Positions 57,249 to 64,000 of a DNA stretch of 64,000 nt are shown piece by piece. Positions within the stretch are counted from its first letter, which is position 1, and each line of letters begins with the position of its first letter. Position numbers and translations under genes: made by a program. This stretch comes from Virgibacillus halotolerans (GTDB lineage Bacteria > Bacillota > Bacilli > Bacillales > Amphibacillaceae), in contig NZ_JAFBEA010000001.1 of NCBI RefSeq assembly GCF_016908515.1, positions 620,001-684,000 of the forward strand, written 5' to 3'. Below the pieces are notes generated by a model that searched no databases, was not told where the DNA came from, and was given only the letters and a program-made list of their open reading frames with translations.

Positions 57249-58247
57249 TTAGATAGGGAAATTGATTTGAAACGTACTACCTTTTAGTTCGTTATTGGCT
57301 ATTTCCAATTTCGCATGATGTTGTTCGAGAATTTGTCTGGTTATCATGATACCTAAACCAGTTCCCGTCTTTTTTGTAGTGAAAAAAGGTTCCCCTAATT
57401 TATGAATTAAATCTTCTGGCACACCCGGACCTTCATCAATTACCTTGATGTTAATAGATTCATCGCTAGGATGTATTTCTATTTTTATCATCCCTGCTTC
57501 ATCCATCGCTTCAATGGCATTTTTCAATAAATTAATCAGCACTTGCTTTATTTGTGAGCGATCACAATAAATGTTTACATCATTTACCGGATTAAATAGG
57601 ATCACAATATTATTCAAATTTGCTTGGGGTTCTAGTAATATGACAACGTCTTCAATCATTTCACTTACGGATTCCTGTTTTCTCTGATCTGTGAGGGGCT
57701 TGGATATAAACAGTAGTTCAGATGTTATTGTTTCCATCTTATCAATTTCATCTATCATAATATCGTAATATGTCTCTTTACGAGGTACGCCAGCTTGCAA
57801 CAATTGTAAGAAACCTTTTAATGAAGTTAATGGATTACGGATCTCATGAGCAATGCCTGCCGCAAGTTGGCCGGCCACAGACATTTTTTCAGAGCGAATC
57901 ATCAATTCTTCCGCATCTTTTCTATCTGTAATATCGACAAGCGATAGCATATAATAATTTTTACTAGTTGTTTGATCTTCCATTTTTTCAACCGTGCACT
58001 CTGTCCAAATGTATTTCCCGTTCTTATGAAGCACATTCACATTAAATATTTGATTCATCTCTGAATCCCTCACAATATAACGCTTTACATCTTCCGGTGA
58101 AATAATATCATTCCAATGCATTCCGATCAAATCCGCTACATTGTAGGCTAATATACGTTCAACAGATTTCGAAACAAATAGTAATTCCTCTTCGTCGTTT
58201 AATAAAATAATAATACCATTATTATATTGATCAACCCACGCTAACAT
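57249..58247 (-). CDS. PAS-domain histidine kinase (sporulation kinase-like), N-terminus frameshifted
   Basis: Cytosolic sensor kinase: PAS domain (about 5-115, ending MLSLVDITDRKDAEEL), HisKA with phospho-His in AAGIAHEIRNPLTSLKGFLQ, HATPase with NLLKNAIEAMDEAG, IDEGPGVPED and TGTGLGIMITRQ. The pattern is that of KinA/KinE-type kinases feeding Spo0A. ATG 58247 has no good ribosome site. Upstream, GGGGAGA and ATG 58327 begin MDTENTNIKK, but a run of seven As (58298-58304) puts that start one base out of frame; one extra A would fuse it to the kinase as SQQGKTEFSSLSSLPPNMLA. No response regulator is adjacent, which is normal for orphan sporulation kinases. Confidence 0.85.
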   Translation of the reverse strand: MLAWVDQYNNGIIILLNDEEELLFVSKSVERILAYNVADLIGMHWNDIISPEDVKRYIVRDSEMNQIFNVNVLHKNGKYIWTECTVEKMEDQTTSKNYYMLSLVDITDRKDAEELMIRSEKMSVAGQLAAGIAHEIRNPLTSLKGFLQLLQAGVPRKETYYDIMIDEIDKMETITSELLFISKPLTDQRKQESVSEMIEDVVILLEPQANLNNIVILFNPVNDVNIYCDRSQIKQVLINLLKNAIEAMDEAGMIKIEIHPSDESINIKVIDEGPGVPEDLIHKLGEPFFTTKKTGTGLGIMITRQILEQHHAKLEIANNELKGSTFQINFPI

Positions 58248-58592
58248 ATTAGGGGGTAAACTTGATAAACTGGAAAATTCAGTTTTGCCTTGTTGGCTTT
58301 TTTTATATTCGTATTTTCAGTATCCATTATATCTCCCCATTCTTGACATTATTTTCCAATACACTTTAACATAGATATTTCCTTTATGATTCATAATTAA
58401 GCAACATTTGTACCTATAAATCTACTATATGATAAAATGAATGATAATATGACACTTGTTCGTCAGATTAAATCAGACTATAATACTAATAATGAGTAAT
58501 TTATATTTCATGTATCCAATTATTAGTAATAGTACTATAAACAGGATGAAAAATAAATGAAATAGTAAATATATAAAGAATTAGGTGAAAAT

Positions 58593-59048
58593 ATGTCAAT
58601 CTTAATCATACTCTGGGGGTTCTTATTAATAGGTCTAATGGCAATCGGTGGTTTTTTTATGTTTCGGAAGTTTCTTAAAAAATTACCTAAAGAAGACGGG
58701 AAATCTTTAATGGACTGGGAAGAACATTATATGGAAAAAACGAAACATATGTGGGAACAGGAAGAGAAAGATTTGTTGGAAGAATTAGTATCACCTGTCC
58801 CTGAACTGTTCAGAGATGTTGCCAGACACAAAATTGCCAGTAAAATTGGTGAAGTAGCATTAAATAAAAAGTATACAACAATCACCCAAGAAATTTTAAT
58901 TGAGGGCTATATTATCGCAACACCAAAACGGGATCATAAATTTCTACGTAAAAAGTTGCAACAAAAAAATATCGATGTCACCCCATACGAACAATATTTT
59001 GAACTGTCTCCAACAGACTATTCTTGGAGACAAAAATATACCAAATAA
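58593..59048 (+). CDS. yneK: YneK-like protein (DUF2621)
   Basis: 151 residues: an N-terminal membrane helix (about 3-25), then a cytosolic charged domain (MDWEEHYMEKTKHMWEQEEK, then a helical core). It matches the B. subtilis yneK position next to ccdC and ccdA. Function unknown. TTAGGTGAAAAT before the ATG. Its terminator has a duplicated arm. Confidence 0.85.
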   Translation: MSILIILWGFLLIGLMAIGGFFMFRKFLKKLPKEDGKSLMDWEEHYMEKTKHMWEQEEKDLLEELVSPVPELFRDVARHKIASKIGEVALNKKYTTITQEILIEGYIIATPKRDHKFLRKKLQQKNIDVTPYEQYFELSPTDYSWRQKYTK

Positions 59049-59101
59049 AAATGCGCCTGCTTTTTTTAAGCGGGCGCATTTTTTAAGCGGGCGCATTTTT
59101 T
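59048..59101. terminator. yneK/ccdC terminator with duplicated 3' arm
   Basis: Stem AAAAATGCGCCTGCT / AGCGGGCGCATTTTT with one G-T pair. The 17-nt unit AAGCGGGCGCATTTTTT is repeated exactly at 59068-59084 and 59085-59101. Confidence 0.88.
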
Positions 59102-59119
59102 AAAATAAGGAATTTCATA

Positions 59120-59620
59120 CTATGAATTGGCAACCTTTAATGTCTTTTCCAATTGTAAATACTTATACAGCATCGATAATCGCCATGTGACAATCATGCC
59201 AAATGCCAGTAAAAAGAACATGCCACTTGTTTCACCTACAGATATAGTGCTGCCAATCAGTAACTTCATACAAATTCTAAATATCAACAGGCCAAAGAGG
59301 ATAAATACAAACGATTTCGATGGTATTAAATAAATATCTTCATCACGAATTTCAAATTTAGATGTTTTAATTAAAAATATCGAACATATTATACCTACAC
59401 ATACGGCTTCAAGTACTTGAAACCATTGAATTTGAAACTCCGGAAAAATAAACATCAATGCACCTGTACTCATAAATAGGGGTGGTAAAATTATTTTTTT
59501 AACAGATGCTGGCTTTTTTGCGACCCTTAACCGAACAAAGATCATAGTAACAGTCATAAAAGCAGCAACTACTGTACTCGCAACTAACCAAAACATATTC
59601 ATCACTCTTTTCGTCAACAA
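59120..59620 (-). CDS. ccdC: CcdC family membrane protein (YneJ)
   Basis: About 166 residues with four to five membrane helices (LVASTVVAAFMTVTMIFVRL, LPPLFMSTGALMFIF, GIICSIFLIK and others). DUF1453/CcdC family; encoded next to ccdA as in B. subtilis, where the pair is linked to cytochrome c maturation although ccdC is dispensable. Start codon uncertain: TTG 59620 or 59617 after AGGAG, or an ATG further in. YneI (CcdB), which lies between them in B. subtilis, is missing. Confidence 0.85.
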   Translation of the reverse strand: MLTKRVMNMFWLVASTVVAAFMTVTMIFVRLRVAKKPASVKKIILPPLFMSTGALMFIFPEFQIQWFQVLEAVCVGIICSIFLIKTSKFEIRDEDIYLIPSKSFVFILFGLLIFRICMKLLIGSTISVGETSGMFFLLAFGMIVTWRLSMLYKYLQLEKTLKVANS

Positions 59621-59713
59621 AGTCTCCTAGCACGGAGAATGAAATATTGCGATTTCTATACAAGCAATCATTAAACCACTTATTATCGTAGTACAATTCA
59701 ATTTAAAAATCCA

Positions 59714-60421
59714 TTAAAACCCTTGAAAACCAATCAAACCAGCCAAGAAGGAAGTAAGTTTTGTCATCCAGTCAAAGAATAATGCAACACCAAAGAAGAT
59801 CATAATATATCCGCCGATCTTCACTATTTTTCCGCTATACTTTTTAATCCATTTGATTTTTCCAATGAAAAAGGATAGCAATAGAAATGGAATGGAAAAT
59901 CCTAAGATATAGCTAACCATCATCACCATCGCCATTTCCGGATTCGTTGCGGATAAAGAAAGTACGATCGCAAGAATGGGTCCTGTGCATGGTGTCCACC
60001 CTAAAGAAAAGGCCATCCCGATCAAAAAAGAGCCTACAAATCCTGCAGGGCGATTTTTGAATCGAACCTTTTTGTCTTTCATTAAAAATTGGAAATTTAA
60101 TATCCCGACAATAACGAGTCCAAAGAATATAATTAGAATGGCACCTATTTGCCTGATGATCTCCTGATTTGCCTGCAAAAATCCAGATACAAACGATGCG
60201 GAAAAACCAAGCATTATAAAAATACTGGAAAACCCAACAAGAAAGAAAATCGTATGTAATAGACTCTTTCTACTTAGTCTTTTATTATCATCTTGTACTT
60301 CACTCACACTCATTCCGGTAATATACGATAAAAAAGCCGGGAACAGAGGTAATACACATGGCGATATAAAAGATAAAAAACCTGCTCCAAAAGCAATAAA
60401 AATATTGATTTCAGACATCAT
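59714..60421 (-). CDS. ccdA: Cytochrome c biogenesis protein CcdA
   Basis: Six-helix membrane protein that carries electrons from thioredoxin across the membrane. The two redox cysteines lie in SPCVLPLFPAFLSYITG and SLGWTPCTGPILAIVL. 235 residues from ATG 60421 (GGAAGGGGG upstream; an ATG one codon later is equivalent). Probable electron donor to YneN and ResA-type proteins. Confidence 0.95.
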   Translation of the reverse strand: MMSEINIFIAFGAGFLSFISPCVLPLFPAFLSYITGMSVSEVQDDNKRLSRKSLLHTIFFLVGFSSIFIMLGFSASFVSGFLQANQEIIRQIGAILIIFFGLVIVGILNFQFLMKDKKVRFKNRPAGFVGSFLIGMAFSLGWTPCTGPILAIVLSLSATNPEMAMVMMVSYILGFSIPFLLLSFFIGKIKWIKKYSGKIVKIGGYIMIFFGVALFFDWMTKLTSFLAGLIGFQGF

Positions 60422-60514
60422 TATCCCCCTTCCAAACAAAGTGCTACGCTCAGTTTAACAGAAATTCAATCATGCAACAGCAAATGAGTTTGACAATTAG
60501 TCGACTATTCTTTA

Positions 60515-60569
60515 GAAAGTTAGCATTCGGCAAGGCTTCATGGCGAAATCTTAATCGCACATATGTAGT
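60515..60569 (+). repeat. Intergenic repeat, copy B
   Basis: Second copy of the 53134-53189 repeat, in the gap after ccdA. Shared GCATTCGGCAAG, GCAC and TATGTAG blocks. Confidence 0.6.
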
Positions 60570-60595
60570 AGGAAAATTTTATTCTCCTATCTGCC

Positions 60596-60640
60596 AAAAA
60601 AACCACTTTTCTGCTTATCTTTCACAGTAAAAGTGGTTTT
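60596..60640 (-). terminator. Terminator of an orphan minus-strand transcript
   Basis: Minus strand: AAAACCACTTTT / AAAAGTGGTTTT, 18-nt loop, seven Ts. No annotated gene lies between this and the promoter at 60854-60882. Confidence 0.85.
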
Positions 60641-60713
60641 TAAGAATGTTCTACCATTCCAATTTTGATGCGTAATGAAAGCTTAACTAGCAATAGTTAT
60701 AGTAAGATGATTG

Positions 60714-60794
60714 CTATTTTTTCTCATTTTGATTATTCATTGAACGCATCATTTGGTTGATTTTCTTTTGCGATGGTTTTTGACCCATCTGCAT
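60714..60794 (-). CDS. Putative 26-residue ORF in orphan transcript
   Basis: MQMGQKPSQKKINQMMRSMN then NQNEKK and stop. Basic, no membrane segment. No good ribosome site before ATG 60794; a GGAG lies about 30 nt further upstream. May be a real small protein, the end of a decayed gene, or chance. Confidence 0.35.
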   Translation of the reverse strand: MQMGQKPSQKKINQMMRSMNNQNEKK

Positions 60795-60853
60795 CAAAAG
60801 ACTGGCACATCAAGTGTTCAGCCGTTATCTCCGTCACTTAATCTAGTGAGAAA

Positions 60854-60882
60854 ATTTTATCATAGTGCAATACTATTGTCAA
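60854..60882 (-). promoter_or_regulatory. Strong promoter of orphan transcript
   Basis: Minus strand: TTGACA (60882-60877), 17-nt spacer, TAAAAT (60859-60854); start near 60847. With the terminator at 60596 it defines a transcript of about 250 nt. Confidence 0.8.
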
Positions 60883-61201
60883 TTTTTATAAGGAATTTGG
60901 TTAAGTATTTATAGTTTATCGAAAATATTATGGTCATTAGCTCTATATATACGAAAGATAAACCTCCCCGTCCAATTTGACGGATGAGTGTACAAAATAA
61001 CGAACGCAGTTAAACATTATTAAGAACGAAACTGGCTCACACAGAGGCGCATAGAACGACGTTTCACACAAAACTATACCTGTATCATTCAGAATGAACT
61101 ATAACCCTCCTGCATACCTATAAATGATTTCTGGTAGCTGTCCGCTGAGCCTTACGATTTTTGTACACAATAAAGAATACATGTGTACTTTAAAAAGAAC
61201 A
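60883..61201. other. Junction region before the phage-like genes
   Basis: No gene with a start and ribosome site. Minus-strand stretches such as RLSGQLPEIIYRYAGG and a later open run hint at old coding DNA. It is the boundary between the conserved ccdA locus and the phage-related genes, so an attachment site could lie here, but none can be named without the other end. Confidence 0.35.
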
Positions 61202-61519
61202 TTATGTGATCGTTACCTCAATAACATCATTAATATCAATTCTCATATTGTCTATATGCAAGCGACCATTTAATACATCGATCTTATCCAATTTACCCTT
61301 AACAGTGTGAAAGTCATAATCGACAAAGTATACAACCTCTACAGTAAGATGATCTTTCAAGGCAATCTGTAACTTAATATCAAACTCTTCCCTTTGCTGT
61401 TCATCTATAATCGGCTTCGTCTTCTTGTCATCTTCCTTCCACAATTCATCTAACATCTGAATATGCTCAGGCATCATTAGTGAAGTCCACTTCTTAGTAC
61501 CTCTATCATTCACATCCAT
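61202..61519 (-). CDS. YolD-like protein
   Basis: 105 residues with the YolD-like core: WTSLMMPEHIQMLDELWKED in the first half and a beta-rich end (VVYFVDYDFHTVKGKLDKID, then IEVTIT). Such genes usually precede a Y-family polymerase (UvrX/YqjW), which is absent here. GGAGGGATGATAGT before the ATG, and a palindromic SOS box 22-41 nt upstream. Likely DNA-damage induced (inference from the box). Confidence 0.85.
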   Translation of the reverse strand: MDVNDRGTKKWTSLMMPEHIQMLDELWKEDDKKTKPIIDEQQREEFDIKLQIALKDHLTVEVVYFVDYDFHTVKGKLDKIDVLNGRLHIDNMRIDINDVIEVTIT

Positions 61520-61540
61520 ACTATCATCCCTCCACGGTTA

Positions 61541-61560
61541 ATAAGAACAATTGTTCTTAT
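61541..61560. promoter_or_regulatory. LexA (SOS) box of the YolD gene
   Basis: Perfect 20-bp palindrome whose core AGAAC-AATT-GTTCT matches the Bacillus SOS box GAAC-N4-GTTC. Confidence 0.8.
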
Positions 61561-61597
61561 GATAACATGAGTTTAAAATGAAGTAAATGTGAACATT

Positions 61598-61633
61598 AAA
61601 AAATCACCTCCCAATATTAGGAAGTGATTGGAT
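61598..61633 (-). terminator. Terminator of the lipoprotein gene
   Basis: Stem AATCACTTCC / GGGAGGTGATT with one G-T pair and six Ts on the minus strand, just after the stop. Confidence 0.85.
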
Positions 61634-61636
61634 TGT

Positions 61637-62122
61637 TTATTTTTCTGGTTCTGTTAGATCATCTACATAGCTCCAAGTAGATTCAATTTCAGTGTCACCC
61701 ATGATTTCTTTGGCTGCATCTAATAAATCTTGTGTTTCTTTACTATCTGCTCTCTCAGATGAAAATAAGACATCATCAAGTGTTAAAGGATTATTTATTT
61801 CAGTCATTTCGTCATTTGTAAATTCTAATCTTCTAACCAAAGAACCTACATCATTTCTTCCTTCAGTTTTTATTTCTATCCACTTTTCTTCATCATTTGA
61901 TGCAGAAACCTCATAATCAGATACACTTTTGGTTCCTTGATCAACCATGATAAACTTTTCTTTAGTTATATAAAAATGCGTATCTTCATCCTCAGCGTTA
62001 TCGTGTTCATTAATCCAATGTCCTATTATAGCAGTTTCAGGACTAGATATATCTCTTTTACCTCCGCAACCCGCTAATACAATAACAAGCAATAATGCCA
62101 TAACTATTAAAACTTTTTTCAC
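61637..62122 (-). CDS. Hypothetical lipoprotein
   Basis: 161 residues with a lipoprotein signal: MKKVLIVMALLLVIVLAGC (lipobox LAGC, Cys19), then an acidic, beta-rich domain containing GHWINEHDNAEDEDTHFYI and KWIEIKTEGRNDVG. Membrane-anchored on the outside. The lone-domain size suggests a phage- or stress-linked accessory lipoprotein; family not recognised. AAGGGGG precedes the ATG. Confidence 0.75.
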   Translation of the reverse strand: MKKVLIVMALLLVIVLAGCGGKRDISSPETAIIGHWINEHDNAEDEDTHFYITKEKFIMVDQGTKSVSDYEVSASNDEEKWIEIKTEGRNDVGSLVRRLEFTNDEMTEINNPLTLDDVLFSSERADSKETQDLLDAAKEIMGDTEIESTWSYVDDLTEPEK

Positions 62123-62283
62123 TATGCAATCCCCCTTCGCAATAATAGGTATATTTTACCACATGATTAGGAAGAAAGGAGGGTTTTTAGAAAATTTTTA
62201 AGAATATAATTTGAACAAAAGCCAGCATAATGGACAGTTGTCTAAAAATTGTTTATAGAAAGAAAATGCAAAATAAATAACGC

Positions 62284-62320
62284 AAAAAAGGGTGTATACC
62301 AAATTAATGATATACACCCT
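62284..62320 (-). terminator. Amidase terminator
   Basis: Stem AGGGTGTATA / TATACACCCT, 12-nt loop CCAAATTAATGA (plus strand), six Ts on the minus strand. Confidence 0.88.
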
Positions 62321-62339
62321 AGTGTCATACTTTATAATG

Positions 62340-63320
62340 TTATAGTTTACCTTTATTCAATCGTCTTTGTAACTCTTTTATAACCAAACTTGGCTTACTT
62401 AACTTACCGTCTACAACTGTACCAAATCGCTTTTGCATGGCTGATATTGTATTTTTCCCCATGATTCCGTCCTGAATGACACCTAATAACTTCTGTAGCT
62501 TCTTGATAACCAATGAGCTAGGCTTACTAAGAACACCGTCTACAGTTGTGCCAAAGTATCGCTGCATGGCTTTAATCGTCTGTACACCTAAATATCCATC
62601 AACTTTAAGATTAGCTTTAGCTTTACTTGTAGTAGATCCAGATGGTTTACCACCTTTAATCTTAGATAGCAAAGTTGTATTCTGACTAGCTGTACCAGTA
62701 TAATTCTTGATACCGTATTGCTTAGCTAACTTCTTCCTATTGGTCATACTTGAATCCATCTTCTTACTGTTCATATAATCGACTAATCCAAGGTTGCTTG
62801 TAGGCTTAGTGGATTTCTTTGAGGTGTTTTGTGAAGGTTTAGATGTAGTAGTACTTTTACCGCCAACTGCTTTCTTTAAGTCAGCCATTCTGAAGTTTTT
62901 ACCAGGACACGCTGTAGATGCTAACTCATTGTGACCAATAATCTGAGATGTAGAATTAACATTAGGCAGCTGAGTCATAAGCCATTTATTCAAGGCTACA
63001 CCTGAGTTAAATTGTGCTGCAGTCATCTGTTGCTTAGTAAAGTCACCTTGATAACCTACACCTATCGTATGACTATTATGACCACCTACATGAGCGCCTA
63101 CATTCATACCACGACCCTGATAAATCTTTCCATCAAAGCCAATCCAATAATTATAACCTATACCAGCCCATCCATTGCTATTCTTGTGAAAGTTGTGAAC
63201 GTCTGTGATGTTCCATGTTTCATGCGCCATATGATGCTGTACTATTTTATCGATACGGCTTTTATTGATTGGTGCTAATGATCCTCTAAATGCCAAGTTT
63301 GGTTTGATAATATTAACCAT
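62340..63320 (-). CDS. Phage N-acetylmuramoyl-L-alanine amidase (endolysin)
   Basis: 326 residues. Amidase_2/PGRP domain (about 20-150): zinc ligands in IVQHHMAHETWN, VGAHVGGHNSHTIGVGYQGD and ELASTACPGKNF. A Thr/Ser/Lys linker follows, then an XlyA/B-type segment (VDYMNSKKMDSSMTNRKKLA) and two peptidoglycan-binding repeats (VDGYLGVQTIKAMQRYFGT and GIMGKNTISAMQKRFGT). The last gene of the holin-lysin group read from the right. Cuts host wall at the end of the lytic cycle. Confidence 0.93.
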   Translation of the reverse strand: MVNIIKPNLAFRGSLAPINKSRIDKIVQHHMAHETWNITDVHNFHKNSNGWAGIGYNYWIGFDGKIYQGRGMNVGAHVGGHNSHTIGVGYQGDFTKQQMTAAQFNSGVALNKWLMTQLPNVNSTSQIIGHNELASTACPGKNFRMADLKKAVGGKSTTTSKPSQNTSKKSTKPTSNLGLVDYMNSKKMDSSMTNRKKLAKQYGIKNYTGTASQNTTLLSKIKGGKPSGSTTSKAKANLKVDGYLGVQTIKAMQRYFGTTVDGVLSKPSSLVIKKLQKLLGVIQDGIMGKNTISAMQKRFGTVVDGKLSKPSLVIKELQRRLNKGKL

Positions 63321-63344
63321 TAATAATCGTCTCCTTATTTTCCC

Positions 63345-63382
63345 ATAAAAAATAGGACTGCCAAATTAATGACAATCCTAGA
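63345..63382 (-). terminator. Holin gene terminator
   Basis: Minus strand: AGGATTG / CAGTCCT with one G-T pair, Ts after it. Its loop contains the same 12 nt (CCAAATTAATGA, plus strand) as the amidase terminator. Confidence 0.7.
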
Positions 63383-63397
63383 ATTATGTAGTTGTTT

Positions 63398-63643
63398 TTA
63401 CTTGCTGAGTTTCTTTAATTCCTTTATTTCCTTCAAATACTCATCTGCATCCTTAGCTTCCTTGGTGACACTATTATTCTTGAACCAATTCCACAATGTA
63501 GCTCCAACTGTAAATACTGCTGTCAATCCCATTTCTAATTCTTCATTTTCAAATGGTAATGGATTCATACCTGTCATCACTAATATTTGATTAATTAAGG
63601 CTACTATTAATACAGACGTTCTAATGATCATTGCTTTATTCAT
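63398..63643 (-). CDS. Phage holin, SPP1/XhlB type
   Basis: 81 residues, two membrane helices (MIIRTSVLIVALINQILVM and MGLTAVFTVGATLWNWF) with FNNSV-like polar end and charged tail. Typical SPP1-family holin; forms membrane lesions that release the endolysin. Start abuts the XhlA stop, so the two are translated together. Confidence 0.9.
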   Translation of the reverse strand: MNKAMIIRTSVLIVALINQILVMTGMNPLPFENEELEMGLTAVFTVGATLWNWFKNNSVTKEAKDADEYLKEIKELKKLSK

Positions 63644-63934
63644 TTACACTCCACCCCAAAATTTAATTAATAAAACAATCAAGGTGATAAACCCGAATAT
63701 CCACCCTGACCAGTTTCTAATTGCCAATCCAACGCTATTTCTTCCTTCTTCCTTAGCTTCTATCGCATCTACTCTATCCTTGACCACACCAATTTCTTCT
63801 CGTAAACCGTTGTACTGTTTCATTAGTGTTCTGGTTTCTCTCATTTCACTTCTTAGTCCATGAAATTCTTGCTGCATGTTTCCAATTAGCTCGAACAAAT
63901 CTTTATTTGTATACCACTCATTTTGCTCTGGCAT
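63644..63934 (-). CDS. XhlA-like holin partner (haemolysin XhlA family)
   Basis: 96 residues: a helical, charged N-terminal part with a coiled coil (MQQEFHGLRSEMRETRTLMK, then REEIGVVKDRVDAIEAKEEG) and one C-terminal membrane helix (WSGWIFGFITLIVLLIKFWG). In PBSX the XhlA-XhlB pair is needed with XlyA for lysis. GGAGGGTTGATAT before the ATG. Confidence 0.88.
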   Translation of the reverse strand: MPEQNEWYTNKDLFELIGNMQQEFHGLRSEMRETRTLMKQYNGLREEIGVVKDRVDAIEAKEEGRNSVGLAIRNWSGWIFGFITLIVLLIKFWGGV

Positions 63935-63978
63935 ATCAACCCTCCTACTGTGTTAACCTTTACCTGTATTGCTCCATA

Positions 63979-64000
63979 AAAAAAGCACCCTCTATAGGTG
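63979..64000 (-). terminator. Terminator at window edge (partial)
   Basis: Minus strand: CACC-TATAGA-GGGTG stem then seven Ts. The stem may extend past the window. It would end a transcript arriving from the right, probably phage structural genes. Confidence 0.6.

Noticed and set aside
60515-60640. Possible CRISPR-like repeat pair
   Set aside because: Only one copy here, with its partner 7 kb away; no regular spacers.
61061-61201. Possible tRNA or att core sequence
   Set aside because: No cloverleaf or T-loop motif could be found by eye, and no second copy is in the window.

Overview
The window is a low-GC Gram-positive chromosome segment from an endospore-forming Bacillaceae bacterium. Protein wording and gene order look most like the Oceanobacillus/Virgibacillus/Lentibacillus group; that placement is inference, because no 16S rRNA gene is present. 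Evidence for the class: a B-type RNase P RNA, gpsB, ypzI, ypsC, dynA-ypcP, yqfQ- and yozE-like genes, and long blocks collinear with Bacillus subtilis (nth-ponA-recU; citB-yneN-yneP-yneQ-yneR; plsY-yneT-parE-parC; ccdA-yneJ-yneK). An OpuF-type compatible-solute importer and the very acidic tail of PBP1 suit a salt-tolerant organism.

Layout. 1-8 kb: end of nth, ponA-recU (minus), small genes, cdd, gpsB, rnpB, ypsC, and a cold-shock gene with a structured leader. 8-14.7 kb (plus): fhs and an HD hydrolase, thyA-dfrA (one-carbon/folate), mobA, and a tatA-tatA-tatC export operon followed by yozE. 15-20 kb: a YqfQ-like protein, fused MsrAB, a DUF6501-like protein, a histidine phosphatase, ferredoxin, acylphosphatase and a PdaC-like deacetylase. 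20-26 kb is accessory ground with decayed genes, a SatD/DUF3307 pair, an Asp-box protein with a partner membrane protein, and the short gene ypzI. 26-35 kb (minus): alkD-like, PH-domain and DUF1657 genes, ykqA-dsdA, dynA-ypcP and a CBS protein. 35-41.4 kb (minus): a branched-chain acyl-CoA (leucine/isovalerate) degradation operon under a TetR regulator. 41.5-50 kb (minus): parE-parC split by GC-rich repeats, yneT and opuFA-opuFB. 50-52.3 kb (plus): plsY, folE2, yidD, yneR. 52.3-60.4 kb: yneQ, yneP, an FbpB-like small protein, yneN, citB, a sporulation-type histidine kinase, yneK, ccdC and ccdA. 60.5-64 kb: an orphan promoter-terminator unit, an SOS-boxed YolD gene, a lipoprotein, and a phage lysis cassette (amidase, SPP1-type holin, XhlA), which looks like one end of a prophage.

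How the genes work together: fhs, thyA, dfrA and folE2 supply and use folate one-carbon units. ponA, gpsB, recU, parE/parC and dynA serve growth, chromosome handling and membrane repair. The acyl-CoA operon feeds carbon towards citB (TCA cycle). ccdA, ccdC and yneN form a thiol-redox and cytochrome c maturation set.

No CRISPR array, tRNA, rRNA or transposase was found. I found no large, obviously new multi-gene system. The most unusual signals are regulatory or small: a cold-shock leader with a short ORF running through a terminator; a roughly 250-nt orphan transcription unit; a cluster of GGGGGTAT-type operators with no matching gene; a kinase whose natural start is separated by a homopolymer frameshift; a TetR gene with no normal start codon at its ribosome binding site; and a leucine-degradation operon with a hairpin where the lyase gene usually lies.
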